Below, piece by piece: positions 18,129 to 26,873 of a stretch of 64,000 nucleotides of DNA. The position numbers and the translations under genes were made by a program. Origin of the DNA: an uncultured Clostridia bacterium (GTDB lineage Bacteria > Bacillota > Clostridia > Peptostreptococcales > Anaerovoracaceae); the NCBI GenBank assembly GCA_934234035.1, contig CAKQHH010000007.1, forward strand, positions 14,518 to 78,517. The letters are read 5' to 3'. Positions within the stretch are counted from its first letter, which is position 1. Each line of letters begins with the position of its first letter. The notes under the pieces are model-generated. The model searched no databases. It was not told the DNA's origin and saw nothing but the letters and a program-made list of their open reading frames with translations.

Positions 18129-18152
18129 CGGCAGCAATGCCGCCACTTTTTT
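18127..18152 (+). terminator. Rho-independent terminator upstream of the NUDIX gene
   Basis: 7-bp GC stem GGCGGCA/TGCCGCC with GCAA loop, followed by ACTTTTTTG. Confidence 0.85.
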
Positions 18153-18161
18153 GTTTTACGC

Positions 18162-18190
18162 TTTATTCCGGAATAAAAAAGTGATAGAAT
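18162..18190 (+). promoter_or_regulatory. Putative promoter of the NUDIX gene
   Basis: TTTATT (18162-18167), 17-bp spacer, TAGAAT (18185-18190). The -35 match is weak. Confidence 0.4.
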
Positions 18191-18248
18191 ATTTAAATAG
18201 ACGATAAAACTTATTTGTAAAGAAAATGATATATATTGGGAGGGTTTT

Positions 18249-18785
18249 ATGGCTTTTCCGGAAAAGACATTGCAGTCGGAAGTGGTATACGACGGTCCGA
18301 TTTTTCGAATTCGCAAGGATAAGGTAACGGTAGTGGGCGGAAAGACCTCCTATCGGGACATTCTGGAGCACAACGGAGGCGCGGTGATTCTGGCGGTAAA
18401 AGAAGACGGCAATATTCTCATGGTGCGGCAGTTCCGAAAGGCGCTGGAACGGGAAGTGCTGGAGCTTCCGGCGGGAAAGATTGACGGCGATGAGGATCCC
18501 ATGGACACGGCGCTTCGGGAATTGCAGGAAGAAACGGGCTACCGGGCCGGGAGCATTCGGCACCTGACCACCATCAGCCCGAGCTGCGGATACACCACGG
18601 AGCTTTTGTACATTTACCTTTGCAAGGATTTGACGCCGGGGGAAACCCATTTCGACGATACGGAAGACTTAGACCTTTACGAATACACGGCGGACGAACT
18701 GGTGGAGCTGATTATGAAGGGTAAGATTCAGGATGCCAAGACCATCGTGGGGGTTCTTTTTGCTCGAACCGCAGGAGAAATATAG
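18249..18785 (+). CDS. NUDIX hydrolase, ADP-ribose pyrophosphatase type
   Basis: A 178-residue enzyme with the Nudix box starting at GKIDGDEDPMDTALRELQ and continuing EETGY, which gives the full Gx5Ex7REUxEExGU pattern. The preceding LELPAGKID and the beta-strand context match the ADP-ribose pyrophosphatase (NudF/YqkG) subgroup, which hydrolyses ADP-ribose to AMP and ribose-5-phosphate. GGGAGG is 5 nt upstream of the ATG. It sits just before a Xer-like gene, a pairing often seen in Clostridia. Confidence 0.92.
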   Translation: MAFPEKTLQSEVVYDGPIFRIRKDKVTVVGGKTSYRDILEHNGGAVILAVKEDGNILMVRQFRKALEREVLELPAGKIDGDEDPMDTALRELQEETGYRAGSIRHLTTISPSCGYTTELLYIYLCKDLTPGETHFDDTEDLDLYEYTADELVELIMKGKIQDAKTIVGVLFARTAGEI

Positions 18786-18803
18786 AAGACACAGGAGACG
18801 AAG

Positions 18804-19682
18804 ATGGATGCCTTCATTGAATATCTAAAGAATACGAAAAACAAGGCGGAAAACACTCTCGTTGCCTATCGCCGGGATTTGAAAGCCTTCGAGGTCTTCC
18901 TGGAGGGCCGCGGCGGAAAGAGTTTGAACGACTGCAAGGAAAGTGATGCAGCCGCTTACATATTGGAACTGAATAATGAAAGTAAGTCCAAGGCGACGAT
19001 TAACCGAAAAATTTCTTCTCTGCGGGCATTCTACGATTACAAAATCGATGAAGGGGAACGAGAAACCAATCCTTTTCAGAAAATCAAATCGGCGAAAAAC
19101 GATAAGCGCCAAATTGAGTTTCTGACGGTGGAAGAGGTGAATCAAATGCTGTCCCTTCCGGATGATTCTGCCAAGGGCATCCGGGACAAGGCACTGCTGG
19201 AGTTCATGTACGGAACGGGCGCTCGTGTGACGGAGCTGGTGCGCCTGCGATTCTCGGACATGAACCTGCGGATGAACTTCGTTACGCTGAAAGACAACGA
19301 CGGAGAGAGCCGAATCGTGCCGATTGGATCTTACGCCCATGCCGCGATGAAGAAATATATGGACGAGGCCTATGAGGAAATTAAGGGCGAGCCGCGGGAA
19401 GAGGACGACTACATCTTCATCAACTTCCGGGGCCAGGCGCTGACCCGTCAGGGAATCTGGAAGATTCTGAAGGAATACGGCAAGGAGATGGATATCGAAG
19501 AGCGGATGACACCTCAGATTCTGCGGAACAGCTTTGCGGTACACATCCTTCAGAACGGAGGAGATCTGAAGACCCTTCAGGAGCTGATGGGCTTCGAGGA
19601 TATGTCCGTGGGCATTGCCTATCTGGCGGTACTGAACGTGCGGATTCGGGACGTGTACCAACGGACTCATCCGAGGGCATAA
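18804..19682 (+). CDS. Tyrosine recombinase of XerD type, two catalytic His replaced
   Basis: A 292-residue protein with the phage-integrase layout: an N-terminal SAM-like core-binding domain (about 1-95) and a C-terminal catalytic domain. R141 (GTGARVTEL), K163, R241 and the nucleophile Y273 are in place at XerD spacing. However, the box II HxxR motif reads Q238-I-L-R241, and the His/Trp of LGH reads F264 in ELMGFED. These changes should weaken or abolish strand exchange, or make it partner-dependent. Spacing of 18 nt from the NUDIX gene suggests an operon. It is not linked to any mobile element in the window. Confidence 0.85.
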   Translation: MDAFIEYLKNTKNKAENTLVAYRRDLKAFEVFLEGRGGKSLNDCKESDAAAYILELNNESKSKATINRKISSLRAFYDYKIDEGERETNPFQKIKSAKNDKRQIEFLTVEEVNQMLSLPDDSAKGIRDKALLEFMYGTGARVTELVRLRFSDMNLRMNFVTLKDNDGESRIVPIGSYAHAAMKKYMDEAYEEIKGEPREEDDYIFINFRGQALTRQGIWKILKEYGKEMDIEERMTPQILRNSFAVHILQNGGDLKTLQELMGFEDMSVGIAYLAVLNVRIRDVYQRTHPRA

Positions 19683-19706
19683 AAATAATATTTTTTGAAA
19701 AAAGTG

Positions 19707-19735
19707 TTGAAATCAGTCACTCGTTGTGATAAACT
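19707..19735 (+). promoter_or_regulatory. rplS promoter
   Basis: TTGAAA (19707-19712), 17-bp spacer, TAAACT (19730-19735). Confidence 0.75.
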
Positions 19736-19741
19736 TTGATA

Positions 19742-19851
19742 GTTATTACGGGCGGTCCTCTGGTAGTTGACAGCATGGCTTAGGAAGCCGGGAACGACAT
19801 TTGATTATAGAGAGAAACCACGAGCGTCTTGGAAAGGAAGGAGGAATAACA
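19742..19851 (+). promoter_or_regulatory. rplS 5' leader, candidate L19 autoregulatory leader
   Basis: A 110-nt untranslated leader between promoter and rplS with GGCTT-AGG-AAGCC (19777-19789) and surrounding complementary segments. Its position and size fit the L19 ribosomal-protein leader of Firmicutes, through which L19 represses its own synthesis; the match was made by context, not by a covariance search. Confidence 0.5.
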
Positions 19852-20193
19852 ATGAACGTAATTGATTCGATCACAAAGGAATACAAGAAGAACGATATTC
19901 CGGAATTCAACGTTGGTGATACCGTAAGAGTTCACGTTAAGATCGTTGAGGGTCAGAGAGAAAGAATTCAGGTATTCGAAGGATATGTCCTGAAGAAGCA
20001 GAGCGGCGGAATTTCTGAAACATTCACAGTAAGAAGACTGGCTCAGGGTATTGGTGTAGAGAAGACTTTCCCAATGCATTCGCCGAAGGTAGCAAAGATT
20101 GAGGTACTGAAGCGCGGAAGAGTTAGAAGAGCAAAGCTGAACTACATGCGTGAAAGAACCGGTAAGGCTGCAAGAATCAAGTCTGCAAAATAA
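19852..20193 (+). CDS. rplS: 50S ribosomal protein L19
   Basis: Large-subunit protein at the 30S-50S interface. The 113 residues contain the family core [28 protein letters not shown], and [17 protein letters not shown]. Start 19852 has AAGGAGG eight bases upstream; a longer frame to 19801 would translate the leader. AGA-rich codons fit high expression. It is flanked by its own promoter and terminator, away from the trmD/rimM operon it joins in many bacteria. Confidence 0.98.
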   Translation: MNVIDSITKEYKKNDIPEFNVGDTVRVHVKIVEGQRERIQVFEGYVLKKQSGGISETFTVRRLAQGIGVEKTFPMHSPKVAKIEVLKRGRVRRAKLNYMRERTGKAARIKSAK

Positions 20194-20212
20194 GAATGAT
20201 TTGCTGAAAATT

Positions 20213-20252
20213 AAAAAGCATACCTTGGCATTGCCGAAGGTATGCTTTTTTT
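20213..20252 (+). terminator. rplS terminator
   Basis: Stem AAAAGCATACCTT/AAGGTATGCTTTT (20214-20226 with 20237-20249) followed by further T. Confidence 0.9.
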
Positions 20253-20294
20253 ATCCGATATTTTCCATTGCGACGACGATGAAGGAGGAAATGG

Positions 20295-21158
20295 ATGATT
20301 CAGAATATTAACTGGTATCCGGGGCATATGAAGAAGACCCGGGAGATGATTCAGGAGAACCTCAAAGCGGTGGACCTGGTCATCGAGCTGCTGGACAGCC
20401 GGATTCCGATTTCCAGCCGGAACCCAATTATTGACGAACTGGTGGGGGATAAAAGAAGGATCGTACTTCTGGGCAAATCCGATCTGGCAGATTCGGAAGA
20501 GACCGAGAAGTGGCAGCGTTATTTTAGCCGGAAAGAGGATAAAACCCTGGCTATCGACGCCCGTTCCGGAGAGAATATCAATCGCCTGTTCAGCATCTTG
20601 GACGACGTGCAGCGAGAGAAGAATCAGCAGCGGCAGATGAACCGTTCCATCCGGATGATGGTGGTGGGCGTGCCGAATGTGGGAAAATCCTCCCTCATCA
20701 ACCGGCTGATCGGAAAGAAGAGCGCAAAGACCGGTGACAAGGCGGGCGTGACCCGGGGAAAGCAGTGGGTCACCCTGAAGAACGGGATGCAGCTGCTGGA
20801 TACACCGGGCATTCTGTGGCCGAAGTTCGAGGATCAGCGGGTGGGTCTGTACCTGGCCTTCTGCGGAAGCATTCGGGACGAAATTCTGGACACCCAGGAT
20901 TTGGCGTTTGAGCTGATTAAGGTGCTGGAGAAGCGGTATCCGGAATCCTTATTGAATCGCTACAAGCTGGATGAAATACAGGAAGAAACCTTGGACAACA
21001 TGGAAGCCATTGCCTTTAAGCGCGGATTCCTGATGCCGGGAAAGAGAATCGACTACGAGCGCACCGGCCGGACGGTAATCGACGAATTCCGGAGCGGAAA
21101 GCTGGGACGCATTACGCTGGAGACGGTGTCGTCGGAAGGAGAGCCGGAGAATGACTAA
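20295..21158 (+). CDS. rbgA: Ribosome biogenesis GTPase RbgA/YlqF
   Basis: Circularly permuted GTPase needed for late 50S maturation in Gram-positive bacteria. The 287 residues show G motifs in permuted order: G4 GKSDLAD (about 55), G1 GVPNVGKSSLINRL (about 120-133), then G3 DTPGILWP. The C-terminal ANTAR-like RNA-binding part follows. GGAGG is 6 nt upstream of the ATG at 20295. The 3' end overlaps the ribonuclease fusion gene by 8 nt, reproducing the common rbgA-rnhB pairing. Confidence 0.96.
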   Translation: MIQNINWYPGHMKKTREMIQENLKAVDLVIELLDSRIPISSRNPIIDELVGDKRRIVLLGKSDLADSEETEKWQRYFSRKEDKTLAIDARSGENINRLFSILDDVQREKNQQRQMNRSIRMMVVGVPNVGKSSLINRLIGKKSAKTGDKAGVTRGKQWVTLKNGMQLLDTPGILWPKFEDQRVGLYLAFCGSIRDEILDTQDLAFELIKVLEKRYPESLLNRYKLDEIQEETLDNMEAIAFKRGFLMPGKRIDYERTGRTVIDEFRSGKLGRITLETVSSEGEPEND

Positions 21159-22455
21159 GCAGGAACGGCTGGAAAAGATGGAGCAGCGTTTTCAGGAGAT
21201 GATCCGTCAGGAAAAGGCGCTGCACGAACAGGGAATCCGGTACATTGCGGGGATCGATGAGGTGGGCCGCGGTCCGTTGGCCGGCCCGGTGGTCACCGCC
21301 TGCGTGGTGCTTCCGGAAGATTTTCACGTACCGGGGGTGGACGATTCCAAGAAGCTGACAGAGAAGCGGCGGCTGGCCATGAACCAAGAGATTCAGGACC
21401 GGGCACTGGCCATCGGCATCGGTATCGCGTCACCGGAAGAAATCGATGAGATGAACATACTGGAGGCCACCAAGTGTGCGATGGTGCGGGCCTTTCACGA
21501 CGCCAATGAGAAGCTGGGCCGGAAGATTCCGGGGGCGGAGATTCAGCATCTGCTGATCGATGCCTTGGAACTGCCGGGCTTTTCGGTTCCTCAGGAGGGA
21601 ATCGTTCACGGAGATGCCAGTTCCGTATCCATTGCGGCGGCATCCATCGTGGCAAAGGTCACGCGAGATGCCTACATGGTGGAGATGGGAGAAAAATATC
21701 CCGGATATGCGTTCGAAAGCAACAAGGGGTATGGCACGGCCGCCCATTACGATGGAATTCGGGCGCAGGGCATTACGCCGATTCACCGGAAGAGCTTTCT
21801 CAAGAATCTGGAAAGCCGTCACGGCGGCAAGGCGCTGGAAAGCACCGGGGCTAAGAAGATGACCGGAAAGAAAGTATATGCCGTTCGGGCCGGCCGGGAA
21901 ACCGGAATCTTTCAGACCTGGAAGGAATGTCAGCGGCTGGTGACCGGATATCCCGGTGCGGAGTACAAGAGTTTTACCACCTGGGAAGCGGCAGAGGAGT
22001 ACCTGGGAAAGAAACAGAATGTGCAGGCCATTCCGGAAACGGCGGCGGAAATCTACGTGGACGGAAGCTTCGATGTGCGCACCAAAAGGTTCGGCTGCGG
22101 CGTGGTGATTCTGTACAAAGGAGAAGAAATTACCCTGAAACACGGATACGACGACCCGGCATCGGCGGAGCTGAGAAACGTTGCCGGCGAGGTGATGGGG
22201 GCGGTGACCGCCATCCGCTATTGCCAAGAACACGACATCCGTGAGGTGTACATCTACCATGACTACAACGGAATCGGCAAGTGGGGGGACGACGAATGGA
22301 AAGCGAACCTCCCGCTGACCCGAAAGTACAAGCAGTTCGTTGCGGACGCCCGGAAGAACATGAAAATTGTTTTTATCAAGGTGGAAGCCCATACCGGGGT
22401 GAAATATAACGAGATGGCGGACCGCCTGGCAAAAGACGCTATTGGACTTTTTTAG
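21151..22455 (+). CDS. rnhB: Ribonuclease HII / hybrid-binding domain / ribonuclease HI fusion
   Basis: A 434-residue fusion carrying two complete RNase H enzymes. Residues 30-220 are RNase HII, with D36-E37 (AGIDEVGRGPLAGP), D137 (LLIDALELPG) and D155 (VHGDASS). Residues 240-286 match the viroplasmin-like RNA:DNA hybrid-binding domain of RNase H1 (KKVYAVRAGRETGIF, then KSFTTWEAAEEYLG). Residues 298-434 are RNase HI, with D304 (IYVDGSF), E347, D371 and D424 (EMADRLAKDA). Both catalytic sets are intact, so one chain could remove single ribonucleotides and long RNA:DNA hybrids. No stop or frameshift separates the parts. The ATG overlaps rbgA by 8 nt. Confidence 0.9.
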   Translation: MTKQERLEKMEQRFQEMIRQEKALHEQGIRYIAGIDEVGRGPLAGPVVTACVVLPEDFHVPGVDDSKKLTEKRRLAMNQEIQDRALAIGIGIASPEEIDEMNILEATKCAMVRAFHDANEKLGRKIPGAEIQHLLIDALELPGFSVPQEGIVHGDASSVSIAAASIVAKVTRDAYMVEMGEKYPGYAFESNKGYGTAAHYDGIRAQGITPIHRKSFLKNLESRHGGKALESTGAKKMTGKKVYAVRAGRETGIFQTWKECQRLVTGYPGAEYKSFTTWEAAEEYLGKKQNVQAIPETAAEIYVDGSFDVRTKRFGCGVVILYKGEEITLKHGYDDPASAELRNVAGEVMGAVTAIRYCQEHDIREVYIYHDYNGIGKWGDDEWKANLPLTRKYKQFVADARKNMKIVFIKVEAHTGVKYNEMADRLAKDAIGLF

Positions 22456-22470
22456 TCTGTGTGATATAAT
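22442..22470 (+). promoter_or_regulatory. folD promoter
   Basis: TTGGAC (22442-22447), 17-bp spacer, perfect TATAAT (22465-22470). The -35 box lies inside the 3' end of the ribonuclease fusion gene. Confidence 0.78.
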
Positions 22471-22513
22471 TGTTCTGTCTATTTTATGAAGAATCACTGA
22501 AAGGATAGAACGA

Positions 22514-23422
22514 ATGGCCAAATTGTTGCGTGGAGCGCCGGTGAGGGACCTCATCGCGGATCAGCTCCGAAGTGATGTAATGAAGTTAAAAGAAAATGGG
22601 GTGTGCCCAAAGGTGGCGACCCTGCGAGTGGGAGATCGTTCCGGGGATATGTATTACGAGAATGCCATCCGGAAGAACTCCGATAAATACGGCATTGAAT
22701 GCGTGAACCGAGTCTATACGGAGGAAGCGTCGCAGGAAGAGCTGGAGGAGGGACTGGCGGAATTGAACGGAGACCCGTCCATCCACGGAATCATCATGCT
22801 GATGCCTTTCCCGAAGTTTGTGGATGAAGCTCGGATGAAGCGATTGCTGGCACCGGAGAAGGATATCGATGCCATCACGGACGCATCCTATGCCAATCTT
22901 TTTGATGCGAAGAAACCGCTGGACGATTATTTTTGTGCCTGCACCGCAGAGGCCTGCATGGAAATTCTGCAGAAGAACGATGTGGAGCTGCAGGGAAAGA
23001 AAGTGACCATCGTGGGACGAAGCGTTCGAATCGGAAAGCCGCTGATGCTGATGATGTTGAATGCCAACGCCACGGTGACGGTGTGCCATACCCGTACGAA
23101 GCCGGAAGACCTGAAGGAAGCGTGTGAAGCTGCGGATATCGTGGTTCTGGCAACGGGACAGATTGAGTCTTACGGACCGGAATTTTTCCACGAAGGACAG
23201 ATCATCGTGGATGCCGGCGCGGGAACCGGATCCGACGGAAAGATGGCCGGAGATTTGAACGCCAAGGCACTGACCGAATGCGAGTGGTCGGAAAATGTGG
23301 CGTATACACCGGTTCCGGGCGGTGTGGGAACGGTGACCACCACCCTGCTGCTGCGGAATGTGATGAAGGCCGCAAAGCATTTTCAAAAGAGAGAAAATAT
23401 CAAAAATTTAAATAACAAATAG
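22514..23422 (+). CDS. folD: Methylenetetrahydrofolate dehydrogenase/cyclohydrolase
   Basis: Bifunctional folate enzyme that interconverts 5,10-methylene-, methenyl- and 10-formyl-THF. The 302 residues contain the NADP-binding GRSVRIGKPLMLMML and the signature TPVPGGVGTVTTTLL. The Tyr/Lys active-site segment is the clostridial variant YYENAIRK. It is the first of several one-carbon genes in this region (folC and glyA follow at 27-29 kb). Own promoter; relQ starts 20 nt downstream. Confidence 0.96.
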   Translation: MAKLLRGAPVRDLIADQLRSDVMKLKENGVCPKVATLRVGDRSGDMYYENAIRKNSDKYGIECVNRVYTEEASQEELEEGLAELNGDPSIHGIIMLMPFPKFVDEARMKRLLAPEKDIDAITDASYANLFDAKKPLDDYFCACTAEACMEILQKNDVELQGKKVTIVGRSVRIGKPLMLMMLNANATVTVCHTRTKPEDLKEACEAADIVVLATGQIESYGPEFFHEGQIIVDAGAGTGSDGKMAGDLNAKALTECEWSENVAYTPVPGGVGTVTTTLLLRNVMKAAKHFQKRENIKNLNNK

Positions 23423-23442
23423 AAAAGGAAAGGTAAAATACA

Positions 23443-24120
23443 ATGACCTTTACCCAATATTACAAACCGGACGATATGTCCACCAGCGTGCCGGAGCACC
23501 TCCAGACGGACGAGGAGCTTCAGCAGCAGATTATGGACATCAACCTGCTGTACAGTGCGGCGATTCGCGAGGTGAGCACAAAGCTGGATGTGCTGGGAGA
23601 TGACTTCCGGATGAAGCATTCCTACGTGCCGATTCATCATATGCAGTCTCGGCTGAAGTCCTTTGAAAGCTTGATTGACAAGGCGGAGCGTTACGGCATT
23701 GAGGACCCGATTCACAACCTGGACACGGTTCGGGCGGAGGTGTTCGACATTGCCGGAATCCGAGTGGTGTGCAACTATCGGGAAGATATTTACACCATGT
23801 CCGAACTTCTTCTGAAGCAGTCGGATGTGGATTTGATTAAGATCAAGGATTATTGCAAGAATCCGAAACCAAGCGGATATCGAAGCCTCCACGTGGTCAT
23901 TTCGATTCCGGTGTTTCTGGTGAACAGCAAGACCACCGTACCCGTGGAAATCCAGTTCCGAAGCATTGCCATGGATACTTGGGCCAGCTTGGAACACGAA
24001 TTGAAGTATAAGAATAAAGGCGCTCTGACGGAGGACATCCAGAAGCAGCTGACCCAGTGTGCGAAGACCCTGTCGGATGTGGATGAACAGATGGAGCGAA
24101 TTCGGCATCAGGTCTTCTGA
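23443..24120 (+). CDS. relQ: Small alarmone synthetase, RelQ type GTP pyrophosphokinase
   Basis: Synthesises (p)ppGpp from ATP and GDP/GTP without a hydrolase or ACT/TGS domain. The 225 residues carry DIAGIRVVCNYREDIY, the substrate loop KPSGYRSLHVV and VEIQFRSIAMDTWASLEHE followed by KYKNK, the RelA/SpoT synthetase signatures. Length and C-terminal helices match the tetrameric RelQ/YjbM group rather than RelP. AAGGAAAGG precedes the ATG. It follows folD closely and precedes valS, so it may share the folD promoter. Confidence 0.92.
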   Translation: MTFTQYYKPDDMSTSVPEHLQTDEELQQQIMDINLLYSAAIREVSTKLDVLGDDFRMKHSYVPIHHMQSRLKSFESLIDKAERYGIEDPIHNLDTVRAEVFDIAGIRVVCNYREDIYTMSELLLKQSDVDLIKIKDYCKNPKPSGYRSLHVVISIPVFLVNSKTTVPVEIQFRSIAMDTWASLEHELKYKNKGALTEDIQKQLTQCAKTLSDVDEQMERIRHQVF

Positions 24121-24185
24121 TGACCGTACGAAAAATGGCGAAATACCGGAAATTATTTTTACCGGATTGGAGATAGGAGAACTAA

Positions 24186-26873
24186 ATGAAAAAGAATCTT
24201 GCGAAAACATACGATCCAAAGGACTTTGAGGATCGTATTTATGAGACCTGGGAGGAGTCCGGTGCGTTTAACGCCGAAGTGGATCCGGACAAGAAACCGT
24301 TTACCATCGTAATGCCGCCGCCAAATATCACGGGACAGCTGCACATGGGACACGCTTTGGACCAGACCCTTCAGGACGTGCTGACCCGTTGGAAGCGGAT
24401 GGAAGGCTACAGCGCACTGTGGCTTCCGGGCAGCGATCACGCCAGCATTGCCACCGAGGTAAAAGTAGCCAACAAGCTCTACGAGGATACCGGCAAGCAC
24501 AAGAACGAGTTTACTCGAGAGGAGTTTTTGGAGCACGCTTGGGCGTGGAAAGAGGAGTACGGCAGCCGGATCACGAAGCAGTGCCGGAAGCTGGGCGACT
24601 CCTGTGACTGGCGGAGAGAGCGCTTTACCATGGACGAAGGCTGCAGCAAGGCCGTAACGAAATTCTTTATCGACCTGTACAACAAAGGCTGGATTTATCG
24701 CGGAAACCGCTTGATTAACTGGTGCCCGAGCTGCAAGACGTCCCTGTCGGATGCAGAGGTAGAGCACGAGGACGAAAACGGAAAGTATTGGTATTTCCGC
24801 TACCCGGCTGTGGATGGCGGAGAAGGAATTGTCGTGGCCACATCTCGTCCGGAAACCATGTTCGGCGATATTGCCATTGCGGTTCATCCAAGCGATGAGA
24901 GATATAAGGACATGGTGGGCAAGAACGTATACCTGCCGATTCTGAACCGGGAGATTCCGGTAATCGCAGATGAGTATCCGGATCCGGAGAAGGGAACCGG
25001 TGCGGTGAAGATTACGCCGGCACACGACCCGAACGACTTTGAGGTAGGTGCTCGTCACGATCTGGAAATCCTGAGCTGCATGAACGACGATGCCACCATG
25101 AACGAGCTGGCCGGCAAATACGAAGGTATGGATCGGTACGAGTGCCGGAAGGCTTGGGTAAAAGAGCTGGAAGAGGCCGGATACCTGGTGAAGACAGAAG
25201 ATATGGTCATTCCGGTGGGTAAATGTTACCGCTGCCACAACGCCATTGAGCCGATGCTGTCGGATCAGTGGTTCGTAAAGATGGAGGATTTGGCAAAACC
25301 GGCCATCGAGGCGGCAACCTCCGGAGAGCTGGAGCACATTCCGGCGAGATTTGAGAAGATTTATCTGAACTGGCTGAACGATATTCACGACTGGTGCATT
25401 TCCCGTCAGCTGTGGTGGGGACACCGGATTCCGGCGTACTACTGCGACGAGTGCGGGGAACTGGTAGTGGCAGATCACATGCCGGAGACATGTCCGAAAT
25501 GCGGCGGACACCACTTCCATCAGGATGAGGATGTTCTGGATACCTGGTTCAGTTCGGCACTGTGGCCGTTTTCCACGCTGGGCTGGCCGGAGAAGACGCC
25601 GGAACTGGATTACTTCTATCCGACTTCCGTTATGGTAACCGGATACGATATCCTGTTCTTCTGGGTAATTCGAATGGTATTCTCCGCATGTGAAGCGATG
25701 CATGAAATCCCGTTCAAGTACGTCTTCCTGCACGGTCTGGTACGTGATGAACAGGGTCGGAAGATGAGTAAATCTCTGGGCAACGGAATCGATCCGCTGG
25801 TTGTCATCGACCAGTACGGTGCGGATGCACTGAGATTCATGCTGTGCACCGGAATTTCTCCGGGTAACGATACCCGATTCCTGACCAGCCGTCTGGAGTC
25901 TTCCCGGAACTTCGCCAACAAGCTGTGGAACGCATCCCGGTTCACCATCATGAACCTGCAGGATGAGGACGGCAATTTCCTGCCGATGGCAGATGAAGCG
26001 ACTGCCGTTCTGCAGGACGAGGACAAGTGGATGATTTCCAGAGTGAATGCGGCCGCAAAAGCAGTGACCGAATCTCTGGATAAGTTCGAGCTGGGCCTGG
26101 CCGGACAGAAGGTATATGAAGTTATTTGGGATGAGTACTGCGACTGGTACATCGAAATCGTCAAGAGAAGACTGTACGGTGAGGACGAGGAGGATAAGAA
26201 GACGGCGAGATATGTCCTGCAGAAAACGCTGAAGGATCTGATTAAGCTGCTCCATCCGTTCATGCCGTTCATTACCGAGGAAATCTGGGGATTCTTTCCA
26301 AAAGAAGGATCGGAAACTGGTGCGGATGCAATGCTGATTCGGGCATCTTGGCCGCAGTACGACGAGAATCTGGAATATCCGGACGCGACGGCTCGCATCG
26401 AAACGGCAATCGCAGCCATCAAGGCGGTTCGTAACATTCGTGTAGAAGCGGATGCGGCACCGAGCCGGAAACTGAACATGATTGTCCGGACGGATTCCCT
26501 GGCGGATACCATTGAAGGTACCGGAGACATCATCCGTAAGATTGCCAACGTGGTGGAAATCACCGTGGAAGGCACCGACGGGGATGCGCCGAAGGATGTA
26601 ATGTCCGCAGTTATCGACGGTGCGGAAATCCTGATTCCGCTGGAAGATCTGGTAGACTTCGAGGCGGAGCTGGAAAGACTTCAGAAAGAAAAGAAGCGCC
26701 TGGAAGGCGAAGTAACCCGCGTGGAGAAGAAATTGTCCAACAAGGGCTTCGTGGAGAAGGCACCGGAAGCGGTCGTAAACCAGGAGAAGGAAAAACAAGA
26801 AAAATATAAAGAAATGCTGGCAACCGTAGTTGCCCGTTTGGAATCTATGGGAGCGAAAAGTGACAACGAATAG
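24186..26873 (+). CDS. valS: Valyl-tRNA synthetase
   Basis: Class I aminoacyl-tRNA synthetase charging tRNA-Val with editing of threonine. The 895 residues show H53-M-G-H56 in PPPNITGQLHMGHALD, the KMSKS motif near 525 (GRKMSKSLGN), the CP1 editing insertion (ATSRPETMFGD) and a C-terminal coiled coil from about 830. GGAGA-type sites precede the ATG. No T-box fits in the 65-nt gap before it, so it is probably controlled from the folD-relQ unit. folC begins inside its last codons. Confidence 0.97.
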   Translation: MKKNLAKTYDPKDFEDRIYETWEESGAFNAEVDPDKKPFTIVMPPPNITGQLHMGHALDQTLQDVLTRWKRMEGYSALWLPGSDHASIATEVKVANKLYEDTGKHKNEFTREEFLEHAWAWKEEYGSRITKQCRKLGDSCDWRRERFTMDEGCSKAVTKFFIDLYNKGWIYRGNRLINWCPSCKTSLSDAEVEHEDENGKYWYFRYPAVDGGEGIVVATSRPETMFGDIAIAVHPSDERYKDMVGKNVYLPILNREIPVIADEYPDPEKGTGAVKITPAHDPNDFEVGARHDLEILSCMNDDATMNELAGKYEGMDRYECRKAWVKELEEAGYLVKTEDMVIPVGKCYRCHNAIEPMLSDQWFVKMEDLAKPAIEAATSGELEHIPARFEKIYLNWLNDIHDWCISRQLWWGHRIPAYYCDECGELVVADHMPETCPKCGGHHFHQDEDVLDTWFSSALWPFSTLGWPEKTPELDYFYPTSVMVTGYDILFFWVIRMVFSACEAMHEIPFKYVFLHGLVRDEQGRKMSKSLGNGIDPLVVIDQYGADALRFMLCTGISPGNDTRFLTSRLESSRNFANKLWNASRFTIMNLQDEDGNFLPMADEATAVLQDEDKWMISRVNAAAKAVTESLDKFELGLAGQKVYEVIWDEYCDWYIEIVKRRLYGEDEEDKKTARYVLQKTLKDLIKLLHPFMPFITEEIWGFFPKEGSETGADAMLIRASWPQYDENLEYPDATARIETAIAAIKAVRNIRVEADAAPSRKLNMIVRTDSLADTIEGTGDIIRKIANVVEITVEGTDGDAPKDVMSAVIDGAEILIPLEDLVDFEAELERLQKEKKRLEGEVTRVEKKLSNKGFVEKAPEAVVNQEKEKQEKYKEMLATVVARLESMGAKSDNE

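Noticed and set aside
18021..18176. Small frame MMGLSDRAIRKLL... preceded by AAGGGG
   Set aside because: It runs straight through a clear Rho-independent terminator and its C-terminal half is low-complexity; judged non-coding.
24121..24185. T-box upstream of valS
   Set aside because: The gap is only 65 nt and lacks the T-box core and terminator.
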